Shown one piece after another: positions 20,501-28,308 of a DNA stretch of 64,000 bases. Position 1 is the first letter of the stretch. Every line of letters begins with the position of its first letter. The notes below the pieces were generated by a model. It worked only from the letters and a program-made list of their open reading frames with translations. It had not been told where the DNA came from and made no database searches. Source of the DNA: Thermosynechococcaceae cyanobacterium MS004 (GTDB taxonomy: Bacteria; Cyanobacteriota; Cyanobacteriia; Thermosynechococcales; Thermosynechococcaceae); assembly GCA_022402525.1 (NCBI GenBank), contig JAKRSB010000109.1, positions 45,183 through 109,182 of the forward strand, in the 5' to 3' direction. The translations under genes were made by a program, and so were the position numbers.

Positions 20501-21133
20501 CTCCGCGAAGACCTGCGATCGCTCCAGCGCCGCATCGAAGCCCTAGAGCCTGTCAACATGCTGGCGATCGAGGAATTTGAGCGCACCCAAGCCCGCCTTC
20601 AGGAACTTATGGCAAAGCTTTCCACCCTTGAAGAAGAGCGAACCGAGCTGCTGCTGCGCATTGAAAACTTCACCACCCTGCGGCAGCAGTCCTTCAAAGA
20701 GGCCTTTGATACCGTCAACCAAAGTTTCCAGACCATCTTTGCCAGCCTCTCTGACGGCGATGGCTACCTGGAACTCGAAGATCCGGAAGATCCCTTTCGC
20801 GGCGGCATGAACCTCGTTGCCCATCCCAAAGGGAAGCCTGTTCAGCGGCTCGCCTCCATGTCCGGCGGCGAAAAGTCCCTGACCGCCCTTAGCTTTATTT
20901 TTGCCCTTCAGCGCTATCGACCTTCTCCGTTCTATGCCCTCGATGAAGTGGATAGCTTCCTGGATGGGGTCAATGTCGAGCGCTTGTCTAAAGTCATTCG
21001 CCAGCAGGCCGAGAGCGCTCAGTTCATTGTTGTGAGCCACCGTCGCCCTATGATTGAGGCAGCAGATCGCACCATTGGCGTCACCCAAGCCAGAGGCACC
21101 CATACCCAGGTCATCGGCATGCAGCTTCGCTAA
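17534..21133 (+). CDS. smc: Chromosome segregation ATPase SMC
   Basis: 1199 residues. SMC dimers with ScpA/ScpB fold and segregate the chromosome. Order of parts: head with Walker A GPNGSGKSNLLDAML (about 33-47), long coiled-coil (about 225-545), hinge near 555-690 (LPGICGLVANLGRVDP, then GGRATFLPLNKL), second coiled-coil, and C-terminal head with ABC signature MSGGEKSLTALSFIFAL and Walker B PFYALDEVDSFLDG. The start is GTG at 17534; an in-frame stop lies 15 bases upstream. An insertion in the N-terminal head has a tandem DISDIN duplication (18 bp twice at 17789-17824) and an acidic Ala-rich stretch before the strand EWQVTRKLRV. Confidence 0.97.
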   Translation: MYVKSLELSYFKSFGSTTTIPLLPGFTVVSGPNGSGKSNLLDAMLFALGLSGSKGMRAERLPDLVNQAQLKRGHSIIETKVTVTFDISDINDISDINAAALLPESVAAGTGDEAETSEAAPIAQEWQVTRKLRVTKQGTYTSTYAINGETCTLSELHDQMNRLRIYPEGYNVVLQGDVTGIISMNARQRREIIDELAGVANFDRKINQAKEKLDAVKEQEDRFHIVEQELKEQCDRLDRDRVKAQKYQALRAELQDKSVWENVLAYRSLAQQIEKIGQQIQAEAQQQTQLEAQIQAIAIEIQEMSDRLAELNAQVKALGEDEQLAVQAAIATQEAELRQLQRQQAESKAAQEIVLGRLEQLQQQIVADQQQVAALEQQSITLERKTLQTLTQTRDAAKADLETLREQSRAIATSADAWVQEQTQLRGAMETLLKTLDPNRSEFARLQERAEQLTRQSELQGADIEAIAGEISEKQRQLTEAQTHLAARQTEVQTLAATFAAADETQRTEQETLQRLQREQREKQRQLDQLEAKDQAQQEAQGTFATKLLIKANLPGICGLVANLGRVDPQYQIALETAAGARIGHLVVDSDEVAAAGIELLKRERGGRATFLPLNKLRAAQNLPPLNLEGAIDYAAFLVDFEPKYEAVFAYVFGNTVVFESLSAARRYIGRYRMVTLDGDLLEPTGAMTGGSRAAQQSLHFGHAETGESAEILALRQRLGEIESLLSRLEARIAQNQQSQSGQALTLARQQHQEVQFQVKQLEKELQGLTQRHAQLTQQQTAQTQELSLAQARLASLEAELPQQEAELAKLRAAIAQLEQSQTHSEWQQIQGQIQAQETRLQEHEATLRTAQQQIQDLNLQRQRLQEKIQQAQGNLASAQQDQAKAQQQEAEAVQQQAHITAHIAALRVQLQELEAHLGEAKQNRDRAEQQLRTRTTAQQELTWQVQKLIETQQEHQTQLAHLNQQRQAAAEALPSPLPELPEALTLEALREDLRSLQRRIEALEPVNMLAIEEFERTQARLQELMAKLSTLEEERTELLLRIENFTTLRQQSFKEAFDTVNQSFQTIFASLSDGDGYLELEDPEDPFRGGMNLVAHPKGKPVQRLASMSGGEKSLTALSFIFALQRYRPSPFYALDEVDSFLDGVNVERLSKVIRQQAESAQFIVVSHRRPMIEAADRTIGVTQARGTHTQVIGMQLR
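17789..17824 (+). repeat. 18-bp in-frame tandem duplication within smc
   Basis: gatatttcagatattaat is followed by the same 18 bases with two changes, giving DISDIN twice in the N-terminal head domain. Confidence 0.9.
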
Positions 21134-21226
21134 GTTCATGTGCCAGATGGTCTTCCTGTTAGCGCCAAGCGCCCGTTGAAGCGCCCATTGATTCGAGAAC
21201 GGTTCATTCGAGAGCGGTTGATTCGA

Positions 21227-21399
21227 CGTGAGTTCGATGATGCAGTTGAAACCCTCACCCCAAGCCCCTATCCCAAAGGCGAGGGGCTTAAGAAGGTTCA
21301 TTTTTCGTTGATTTTTCATTGTCCCTCTTCTCCCTAGGGAGAAGGAAGATGGGAGGATGAGGGACGGTTGTTTTTTGTCGAATTCATGTCGAACTCACG
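21227..21399 (+). mobile_element. MITE-like element, copy 1 (173 bp)
   Basis: Begins CGTGAGTTCGA and ends with its exact reverse complement TCGAACTCACG. The interior matches the copies at 33800 and 39252 (caaaggcgaggggcttaag, then gagaagga-gatgggaggatg, then ggttgttttttgtcg). This copy is longer because of an 11-bp duplication near its right end (tgtcgaattca / tgtcgaactca) and extra T-rich sequence. A flanking direct repeat ATTCGA (21221-21226 and 21403-21408) suggests an aged target duplication. No coding capacity. Confidence 0.85.
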
Positions 21400-21484
21400 T
21401 AAATTCGACAAAATATATTAAGGCTAAGGTGACAACTCTAGGCTTTTTCAGTAGAATTGCGTTGGTGTGAGGAATGAACCAGTT

Positions 21485-21530
21485 AAGGGCACTGAGACGA
21501 AACACGGCAAGTCGTCAGTGCCCTTTCTGA
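21485..21530 (+). terminator. Strong hairpin downstream of smc
   Basis: Perfect 11-bp arms aagggcactga (21485-21495) and tcagtgccctt (21515-21525), extended inside by gac/gtc, with a T-containing tail. It probably ends transcription arriving from smc before the riboswitch. A small structured RNA is an alternative. Confidence 0.65.
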
Positions 21531-21566
21531 TTTTGAGATTTGGAACTCATCCTTCTTGAATAAAAA

Positions 21567-21657
21567 GGCGATGGAGCTCGCCTAAACCGCCTAGGGTAAT
21601 CTTTTTACTAAAAGGCTGATGGCTCCTACTATTCCGACTTGTGGCGGAAGGTAGGGC
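21567..21657 (+). promoter_or_regulatory. Fluoride riboswitch (crcB motif) with overlapping hairpin
   Basis: Every part of the crcB aptamer can be drawn. P1 pairs ggcg 21567-21570 with cgcc 21579-21582. Loop bases ggagct 21573-21578 form the pseudoknot with ggctcc 21621-21626. The conserved taaac follows P1. P2 pairs 21587-21592 with 21613-21618, with the usual pyrimidine mismatch. The element ends with the typical gctgatggctcctac. Immediately after, 21625-21636 can pair with 21645-21655 in a second hairpin that uses the pseudoknot strand and is followed by T-rich sequence. This fits fluoride-stabilised antitermination of the antiporter gene 80 bases downstream. The motif is recognised by eye, not by a covariance search. 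Confidence 0.9.
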
Positions 21658-21734
21658 TATTTGTCTTTCATAAACCTTCCAATGCAAGTCACGCTGATCC
21701 GTCCTTTACTGAAGCTGCGTGATGTTGGTGGGTG

Positions 21735-23405
21735 ATGTTAGAAAGTATTGTCTGGATTTTGGTCATTGGCTTTTTTGCGGGGCAGCTTGCCCGTCGTGTG
21801 AAGCTTCCGGTTCTGGTCGGTATGATGCTGGCTGGCATTGCCTTGGGGCCTCAGGCTGGGAATGTAATTCGTCCGGAGGTTTTGGACTCCGCCAATGCGC
21901 TGCGCGTCATTGCGGTGATGGTCATTCTGATGAAGGCTGGTCTGGGGCTAGACCGTGAAAAACTTGCCCAGCAAGGAACGGTAGCATTACGCCTAGGGAT
22001 ACTGCCTGCGGTGTGCGAGGCGATCGCCATTATGGTTGCGGCGCGGTTTATTTTTCAGTTTGACTTTCTCACGGGGTTGCTGCTGGGCTGCGTGATTTCG
22101 GCGGAGTCTCCGGCAGTCATTGTGCCGGGGATGCTGCGCCTTAAGCGCTTGGGGTGGGGCGTCAAGAAAGGGATTCCCGATGCCATTCTCACCGGGAGTG
22201 CCCTATCGAATGTGCTGATGTTGCTGATGTTTAGTCTGCTGCTGGCTTTTTTATCGCACAAGGCTGCAGCAGACCTGCGTCTACCAGGGGGCATTGTCCT
22301 TAATGCGTTGCAGATTCTGCCCTTCCAGGTGATGCTTCAGATTGGCTTGGGCCTAGCGCTAGGATGGATCACAGCTCGATGTGTGGTGTCTTTGCTGACG
22401 AAGCAGCGCTGGACACAAAATGCGGTGCAGGATACGTTAGTGGTCGCTAGCCTTGCCTTAGGGATGGTGGTCTTAGCAGAAGACTTTCCTATTTTCTCTG
22501 GCTACTTAGCCATGATGTCAATGGGTTTCTTTCTGGTGGCGCTGGATGCACCCCTCGCACGGCGGCTGCGCAGCGGATTTGATAGCCTCTGGATCGTTGC
22601 GGAAATTTTTCTCTTTGTGCTGCTGGGGGCTAGTATTCAGCTTCAAGCCCTTGAAGCGGCGCTGCTGCCCGGATTATTGGTGCTGGGTCTGGGGACATTT
22701 CTGGGGCGATCGCTGGGCTGGTATTTATCAACCCTGGGCAGCAACTGGACTTGGCAAGAGCGCCTGTACCTGCTGCCGGGGAACTCTGCCAAGGCCACGG
22801 TTCAGGCGGCGGTGGGCGCTATTCCGCTGGCTAGTGGCATTCAGGGGGGCGAAACCATTCTGGCGATCGCAATCCTCTCGATTTTGGTCACTGCACCCCT
22901 GTCGGCCTGGGCAATTCCGACCCTAGCCCCCAAGCTTTTAGAGCGCGGTGAAGTGGATCCGACTAAGGTTGCGATCGCCCGTCGCATTCGGATCTTGGCC
23001 GCCGTGGATACCTCTTCCCTTGCGGTGCAGGTGTTGACCAAAACAGCCGCACTAGCGCGGCGTAGCGATAGCCAAGTTCTTGTACTGCATGTGCTTCAAT
23101 CAGAGGATCTTGCAAAGGATCTTGCACCCTTAGAAATCCTGAAAAAAACCATCCAGAAGCTGCTCGCCGATGTCAGGCACCAGGTCGTAGTCATGGATGG
23201 GGTGGCTCCAGAGGCGATCGTACAAACGGCACAGGACTACCAAGCCGATGAAATTGTGATTGGGAAGCGAAGTGATCGGACTTTTCCTGGTGCGCTCATC
23301 GGGTCTGTTTCACGAGCCGTTCTGGACGCTAGCCCGATTCCAGTCGTGGTGGTGGATGAGGCAGAAACAGCGGGGCAGGGAAAGGCTGGAACAGCCAAGC
23401 ACTAG
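21735..23405 (+). CDS. Cation:proton antiporter (CPA family) with C-terminal universal-stress domain
   Basis: 556 residues. The first 405 or so form a membrane domain of 11-13 helices typical of monovalent cation:proton antiporters (GQLARRVKLPVLVGMMLAGIALGP near the start; LLLGCVISAESPAVIVPGML in the ion-binding region). After about residue 415 comes a soluble UspA-like domain (RIRILAAVDTSSLAVQVL ... VVVMDGVAPEAIVQTA ... IVIGKRSDRTFPGALIGSVSRAVL) with the glycine pattern of nucleotide-binding USP proteins. ATG at 21735 has ggtgg upstream. Control by the upstream fluoride riboswitch implies a role in fluoride tolerance, perhaps handling protons or cations linked to HF entry; this is inferred. 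No crcB or CLC-F gene is nearby. Confidence 0.9.
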   Translation: MLESIVWILVIGFFAGQLARRVKLPVLVGMMLAGIALGPQAGNVIRPEVLDSANALRVIAVMVILMKAGLGLDREKLAQQGTVALRLGILPAVCEAIAIMVAARFIFQFDFLTGLLLGCVISAESPAVIVPGMLRLKRLGWGVKKGIPDAILTGSALSNVLMLLMFSLLLAFLSHKAAADLRLPGGIVLNALQILPFQVMLQIGLGLALGWITARCVVSLLTKQRWTQNAVQDTLVVASLALGMVVLAEDFPIFSGYLAMMSMGFFLVALDAPLARRLRSGFDSLWIVAEIFLFVLLGASIQLQALEAALLPGLLVLGLGTFLGRSLGWYLSTLGSNWTWQERLYLLPGNSAKATVQAAVGAIPLASGIQGGETILAIAILSILVTAPLSAWAIPTLAPKLLERGEVDPTKVAIARRIRILAAVDTSSLAVQVLTKTAALARRSDSQVLVLHVLQSEDLAKDLAPLEILKKTIQKLLADVRHQVVVMDGVAPEAIVQTAQDYQADEIVIGKRSDRTFPGALIGSVSRAVLDASPIPVVVVDEAETAGQGKAGTAKH

Positions 23406-23432
23406 AGTCTACAAGTGCTAGAGTCTGCAAGG

Positions 23433-24368
23433 CTATAGCGCCTTAGTGCGCCGGAAGTCTTGAACGACCTTCGTAATATCCTGCTGTTGACTGTCAACTT
23501 GGTCGTTGAGCATTTGCATTTCAGTTTCAGAAATTTTGCTGCCGAGAGACCGTAGGGCTTGGCGGAGGGTTGGATACTTCTTTAGGGTTGCCTGTCGCAC
23601 GATGGGTGCGGCCTGATAGGGTGGAAAGTACTGCTTGTCATCTTTGAGAATGGCTAAATCTAGACGAGACAATACGCCATCCGTGGAGTTGCCGGCCACT
23701 AAATCAACCTGCTTTGCGGTGAGGGCACGATAAATTAGCCCCAAGTCCATCGTGCGGGGTGCCTCGGCAAACTTCAGGCCATAGGTCTTCGCCAAGCCCG
23801 GAAAGCCATCGGCACGCTCGACAAACTCATAGCCAAACCCGGCTCTCCACTGGGGCGTATGTTGGGCAGCATCTGATAGGGTTTTGAGGTTTAGACGGCG
23901 AGCATCTTCCCCCCGCACCACAATGGCAAAAGTATTCTCAAAGCCAAAGGGTTCCGTCCATTCCAGGCTGAAGCGCTGGCGGTAAATCTGTTGGGTTCTC
24001 TCATAGACCTGTTTTGCATCTTTCGCGATGGGCTGCTTCAGAATGGCGCTGTAGGCTGTGCCCGTATATTCCGGATACAGGTCAATTTGCCCCGATACCA
24101 GTCCTTGATGGCAGACAAAAGTGCCGCCTAGATTAAAGCGTCGCTCTACCTTGAGGTCGGTCTTTGCTTCAATGGTTTGAGCCATTAGCTCCGCTAAAAT
24201 TAGCTGCTCGGTAAAGTTTTTGGAACCAATGACAATGGGCTTTATAGGCTGTTGTGAAAATTGGGCGCAGCCTGTTAGCCCCAAGCCAGCGAGACAGATT
24301 TCAAGGAGGCAGATCGAAAATCGCTTGAAGCTTTTGGGTTTTATGGGTTTCATGGGTTTTGGGTTCAT
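23433..24368 (-). CDS. Osmoprotectant ABC transporter substrate-binding lipoprotein (OpuCC/ProX type)
   Basis: 311 residues. An N-terminal hydrophobic stretch ends in the lipobox LGLTGC, making Cys34 the lipidated residue, so the protein is membrane-tethered outside the cytosol. The mature part starts with PIVIGSKNFTEQLILAELMAQTIE, the hallmark of OpuAC/ProX-type glycine betaine, choline or carnitine binders, and continues with YPEYTGTAY and DLVAGNSTDGVL. Its start ATG overlaps the permease stop by 4 bases, so the two are translationally coupled. Third gene of a three-gene operon (ATPase, permease, binding protein). Quaternary amines are the likely ligands; the exact one is unknown. Confidence 0.92.
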   Translation of the reverse strand: MNPKPMKPIKPKSFKRFSICLLEICLAGLGLTGCAQFSQQPIKPIVIGSKNFTEQLILAELMAQTIEAKTDLKVERRFNLGGTFVCHQGLVSGQIDLYPEYTGTAYSAILKQPIAKDAKQVYERTQQIYRQRFSLEWTEPFGFENTFAIVVRGEDARRLNLKTLSDAAQHTPQWRAGFGYEFVERADGFPGLAKTYGLKFAEAPRTMDLGLIYRALTAKQVDLVAGNSTDGVLSRLDLAILKDDKQYFPPYQAAPIVRQATLKKYPTLRQALRSLGSKISETEMQMLNDQVDSQQQDITKVVQDFRRTKAL

Positions 24369-25000
24369 GATGTTTGCCTAACCCCTAGTCGATGCTCTAG
24401 CTGGGCTAAAGCGCTATCAATGGCGATCGCCATCAAAGCGGCAGGGGCTGCCCCCGCTAAAATCAAGCGATGATCGACCACCGCCACCCCTCGAAAAATA
24501 AACACCCCTAACCCCCCAGCACCAATCGCAGCGGCAATCGTTGCAACCCCCACCGCAATAACCGTAGCAGTGCGGATGCCGCCCAAAATGACGCTCAGCG
24601 CCAAGGGAAATTCAACGCGCCTTAAGAGCTGCCAGTCCGTCATACCCATGCCACGACCGACCTCCCGAACGGCTGCATCGACTCCAGTAATGCCCAGATA
24701 GGTATTCCGCATAATGGGCAGCAGAGCATAGAGAATGAGCGCCATAATCGCGGTCTGAGCACCGATCCCGCCCAGCACGGGTAGCGGAATTAAAAGGCCA
24801 AATAAAGCCAAGCTCGGAATTGCCTGAACCACATTGGCAAATCCTAGCAGGAAAGGTCTGAGATGCGGCTTTCGCACGATTAAAATGCCCAGCGGGACGC
24901 CAACGAGAATGGCAATGCCCGTGGACAGCAGAACGAGGAACAAATGTTCGCCCGAATGCTGCACAATCTCTGCGCCGTATTGCGTTAAGAACTCACCCAT
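24365..25000 (-). CDS. Osmoprotectant ABC transporter permease (OpuCB/ProW type)
   Basis: 211 residues with about five or six membrane helices. The cytoplasmic coupling loop EVGRGMGMTDWQLLRRVEFPLALSVILGG-type sequence is split here between residues 115 and 145 (VGRGMGMTDWQLL, then VEFPLALSVILGGIR) and contacts the ATPase. The end has GGLGVFIFRGVAVVDHRLILAGA, characteristic of the OpuC permeases. Begins 41 bases after the ATPase gene and overlaps the binding-protein gene by 4 bases. Only one permease gene is present, whereas some operons have two, so it probably works as a homodimer. Confidence 0.93.
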   Translation of the reverse strand: MGEFLTQYGAEIVQHSGEHLFLVLLSTGIAILVGVPLGILIVRKPHLRPFLLGFANVVQAIPSLALFGLLIPLPVLGGIGAQTAIMALILYALLPIMRNTYLGITGVDAAVREVGRGMGMTDWQLLRRVEFPLALSVILGGIRTATVIAVGVATIAAAIGAGGLGVFIFRGVAVVDHRLILAGAAPAALMAIAIDSALAQLEHRLGVRQTS

Positions 25001-25041
25001 TTTGATATTTCATGCTGATTGCCCTGTCTTTCGGGGCTAGA

Positions 25042-25881
25042 TTAAGACGCTAGATCTTGCGGAAATGCTTCTTGGAGAGGTGAATCATGGGGAGGGTCGC
25101 CCTGAAGTCTTTTACGCAGATCGTCCACCATCCTGAACCCCTGCAAAAAAGCCTGGGCTTCCGGTCGGGCGGAATGGTAGAACCCCTGAGGCGAGGTGAG
25201 GCTCAACAGCTTTCCAGACTGGAAAAAGCCAATCTGGGTACCTAACAGCAGGGCTTCTTGAATGTCATGGGTGACAAAGACAACGGTCTTCTGCAAGTGT
25301 TGCTGGAGGTTTAAAAACGTTCGCTGTAGCTCCAGGCGGGTGATGGGATCTAGGGCACCAAACGGTTCATCTAGGAGCAGGATGGGCGGGTCAGCAGCCA
25401 GGGCTCGCGCAACGCCAACTCGCTGCCGTTGACCACCTGATAGCTGATGGGGGTATCGCTGGGCAAACTGAGCGGGGTTCAGATCAACGGTTTCTAGGAG
25501 TTCATAAACCCGCTGCTGCGTTTTGCCCGCAGGCCACTCTAGTAAGGAGGGAACCAAGCCAATATTTTGCGCCACGGTGAAATGGGGAAATAACCCAATC
25601 TCTTGAATCACATAGCCAATCTGACGGCGCAGCTGAATCAGATCCCATTGTTGGGTTGGCTTACCGGAAACCAAGACCTGGCCTGAGGTGGGCAGGAGCA
25701 GACCGTTGATGAGCTTGAGGGTTGTGGTTTTGCCGCAGCCGCTTTGCCCCAGCAGGATAAGCGTTTCGCCTGATTTTACCGGGAAGGTCAATTGTTGGAC
25801 TAAGGGGCGATCGCCCCGAAGATAGTCAACCTGACAAAATTCAATAGCGTTCTCCTTAGCATTCTCATGGGCATTCTCCAT
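25042..25881 (-). CDS. Osmoprotectant ABC transporter ATP-binding protein (OpuCA/ProV type)
   Basis: 279 residues: one ABC ATPase domain with Walker A LLGQSGCGKTTTLKLING, Q-loop VIQEIGLFPHFTVAQNI, signature HQLSGGQRQRVGVARALA, Walker B ILLLDEPFGALDP and the switch His in VFVTHDIQEALLLG. Unlike many OpuCA proteins it lacks C-terminal CBS domains, ending soon after the ATPase core, so ionic-strength sensing by CBS is not expected. The N-terminus (NAHENAKENAIE) reflects a 12-bp DNA repeat. First gene of the operon, ATG at 25881, divergent from the glycosidase-like lipoprotein. Confidence 0.93.
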   Translation of the reverse strand: MENAHENAKENAIEFCQVDYLRGDRPLVQQLTFPVKSGETLILLGQSGCGKTTTLKLINGLLLPTSGQVLVSGKPTQQWDLIQLRRQIGYVIQEIGLFPHFTVAQNIGLVPSLLEWPAGKTQQRVYELLETVDLNPAQFAQRYPHQLSGGQRQRVGVARALAADPPILLLDEPFGALDPITRLELQRTFLNLQQHLQKTVVFVTHDIQEALLLGTQIGFFQSGKLLSLTSPQGFYHSARPEAQAFLQGFRMVDDLRKRLQGDPPHDSPLQEAFPQDLAS

Positions 25882-25993
25882 ATCGATGGCTCGTGAACTG
25901 TGGCGATTTCAGATTTTTATGGAGTTGAGAGAGGCTACCTGTTTGCAGCAGCAGCAAGCTACCCTTGCTTATATCAATCAATCGATTAAGATC

Positions 25994-28138
25994 ATGGGGC
26001 GGGCAACGGTGAGACGAGGCGTGACCAGAATTCTATCAAAGACTGTTCTCTCCAGCCTATTAATAGTGGCGGCGGCCTGCGGCAATTCAGGGCGCTCCGT
26101 CCCGATCGCATCCGATCCGGACAGATCACCCCTCCTCTCCCCAACAATTGCCCAAACAACTGCCCAGAGAACTGCCCAGAAACCCCCGACTTCTCCCTCA
26201 GCAGCTCAACCTTCACCCATTCCTACCCAGGCTCCTGCTGACCGCACCAACCTCATGGGCATGAACGTTGATTTTCCGGGAGACTATAGCCGGACACGCA
26301 TGTTCGCAGACGCAATTAAGCAAAGCCGACTGTGGCAAAAGGCAGGTTCCGAGCAGCCCGCAACCCTCAATGCCAAAGGTTGGCCCACCGAAGATGCTGA
26401 CATTACGGTCTGGCACGGCATTGGCCGAATGCACGGCACCTATCGACTCTCCTTTAAGGGACAGGCGGAGGTGAAAATTAACTGCTGTGCGGGTCGGCTG
26501 GAAAACCTAACCTATAGCGCCGCCACAAACTCCACGACAGCAGACTTGGTATATCCCTCCCAAGGAGAGGAGGGCCTTTTTTTAGGGTTTAGAAATACCC
26601 GTCTTTCGGCCTCTGCCCCCTTTAATTCGGGGATTACCGATGTGAAGCTGATGCGGCCGATCACAGAAGGCGGCACCCAGACCTACCCGCCCACTACGCT
26701 TTTTACACCCCCCTTTAAGGAAGCACTGAGGCGATTTAAGGTGCTGCGCTTTATGGACTTTTTAGCCTCCAATGGCAACATTCAAAAGCGCTGGTCAGAG
26801 CGGCTCACGCCGGACTGGTACTCCATGCATCAGTCAGCCCCTGGCTATGGCTGGCAGGGACGGGGCGGAGCCTACGAATACGCGATCGCCCTCTGCAACG
26901 AGCTTAAGACAGACTGTTGGCTCACCGTGCCAGTCCAGGCCGATGACGACTATGTCCGTCAGCTTGCCGCTTTGATTAAAAGTCAGCTTTCGCCTGAGCT
27001 GAAGGTGTATGTGGAATACTCCAACGAGCTATGGAATACTGCCCCTGCCTTTTCCCAGTCAAAACAAAACTATGCCTTAGCCAAAGCCGAGGTTGCACAA
27101 GGCAAATCTCCGCTGAACTTTGATGGGGAGACCAACGACTGGTACTGGGCTTGGCGTCGCGTTGCCAAACGCAGCGCTGAGATTTCGCTCATCTTCCGGC
27201 AAACCTTTGGGGATGCGGCCATGATGCAGCGCGTTCGTCCCGTCCTGATGACCCAGCTTGGCTATGCGGATGGGCCACTCTACCAGGCAATTCATTTCAT
27301 GGAAGGGTACTATAACAACCCTGCACGAGTCAGCAACCCAAAACCTGCAAACTATTACCTGTATGGGGTGGGCGGCAGCGGGTACTACGGCCCGAAAAAT
27401 CTATCTTCTCCCAATGCCGCCTTTGCGGATTTGACCGATCAGGTGAAATGGACGGCTGATCTCCAGCAGGATGCCAACTATGCCGCAGCCTTTGGCCTCA
27501 AGCGAATTGCCTATGAAGCTGGCCCTGACCTTGAAGGGGACAACGTAAACGACACCAATCGTTCAGCCTATCGAGACGACCCGCGCATGAAGTCCGGCAT
27601 GGTGAGCGCCCATGATGTATGGAGCCGCCAAGGCGGCGATCTGAAGGTGTACTTTACGATTACGGGAGAGTCACCCTGGGGATTTGTGACGGATATTTGG
27701 GATGCTCAGAATAGTCGCAAAAACCTTAAGCTCCAGGCGATTGACGTACTAAACACTAGGCCAAGAGTCCCCGTAACCTACGGTGTGGCACTGCCCGCCA
27801 CCCTGGATGCCAATCAGTACAACATCCCGCCCCGCTACGTGGGCTGGCGTCCTGCCCAAGTGAAGCCAGGAAACTGGTTTGGCTATACAGCACACACCAC
27901 CCGATCGGGCATTTATAACCTAAAGCTTCAGGCGATCGCCACTGAAGAAAGAAGCCAGGTAGAAGTGTGGGTGAGCGGCTTACGGCTCGGCGTCGTGGAT
28001 GTCCCCAAGCAGGGACTGCTGGGCGGCAGTACCGAGACAAAACCCCTATCCGTTCGTTTAGATGCTGGCCTTCAGGGGATTCTGCTGCGCGGCAAATCGG
28101 GAGCCGTGAATGTGAGCAAAATTGTCGTAACGCAGTAG
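25994..28138 (+). CDS. Large lipoprotein with glycoside-hydrolase-like domain
   Basis: 714 residues from ATG at 25994. An earlier in-frame ATG at 25886 would leave only 4 bases to the divergent ABC operon and hide the signal sequence. The lipobox LLIVAAAC gives a lipidated Cys29, followed by a Pro/Ala/Gln-rich linker (about 35-85). The globular part begins with LMGMNVDFPGDYSRTRMFAD. YVEYSNELWN (about residue 340) looks like the acid/base Glu of clan GH-A glycosidases, and IAYEAGPDLEGDN (about 510) resembles the nucleophile Glu region. A C-terminal beta-rich domain (about 600-714) may bind carbohydrate. I infer an envelope-attached polysaccharide-active enzyme; the exact family is not recognised. 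Confidence 0.6.
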   Translation: MGRATVRRGVTRILSKTVLSSLLIVAAACGNSGRSVPIASDPDRSPLLSPTIAQTTAQRTAQKPPTSPSAAQPSPIPTQAPADRTNLMGMNVDFPGDYSRTRMFADAIKQSRLWQKAGSEQPATLNAKGWPTEDADITVWHGIGRMHGTYRLSFKGQAEVKINCCAGRLENLTYSAATNSTTADLVYPSQGEEGLFLGFRNTRLSASAPFNSGITDVKLMRPITEGGTQTYPPTTLFTPPFKEALRRFKVLRFMDFLASNGNIQKRWSERLTPDWYSMHQSAPGYGWQGRGGAYEYAIALCNELKTDCWLTVPVQADDDYVRQLAALIKSQLSPELKVYVEYSNELWNTAPAFSQSKQNYALAKAEVAQGKSPLNFDGETNDWYWAWRRVAKRSAEISLIFRQTFGDAAMMQRVRPVLMTQLGYADGPLYQAIHFMEGYYNNPARVSNPKPANYYLYGVGGSGYYGPKNLSSPNAAFADLTDQVKWTADLQQDANYAAAFGLKRIAYEAGPDLEGDNVNDTNRSAYRDDPRMKSGMVSAHDVWSRQGGDLKVYFTITGESPWGFVTDIWDAQNSRKNLKLQAIDVLNTRPRVPVTYGVALPATLDANQYNIPPRYVGWRPAQVKPGNWFGYTAHTTRSGIYNLKLQAIATEERSQVEVWVSGLRLGVVDVPKQGLLGGSTETKPLSVRLDAGLQGILLRGKSGAVNVSKIVVTQ

Positions 28139-28261
28139 GGCAACCGTGCCTCTCAATCAAGCTTTGTGATTTTTTGGGCTTCTTAAATTGGTGGCATTAA
28201 ATTAAACACAGTGAATTGGGCGCAGTGAGTCAGTGTCCTTGAATCAGTCCCATTGAATCCG

Positions 28262-28303
28262 AAGATAGGCAATAAATAGGCAATAAATAGGCAATAGATA
28301 GGC
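28262..28303. repeat. 11-bp tandem repeat, about 4 copies
   Basis: Unit ataggcaataa repeated in the gap before the TauE/UreH-like gene, ending a few bases before its GTG start. Confidence 0.85.
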
Positions 28304-28308
28304 GAAAA

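Noticed and set aside
20543..21319. 258-codon antisense frame under the end of smc
   Set aside because: Shadow of the highly biased smc coding sequence on the opposite strand; no motifs.
23398..23419. Small hairpin agcact/agtgct at the end of the antiporter gene
   Set aside because: Only 6 bp with a long loop and part of a 16-bp direct duplication; too weak to call a terminator.
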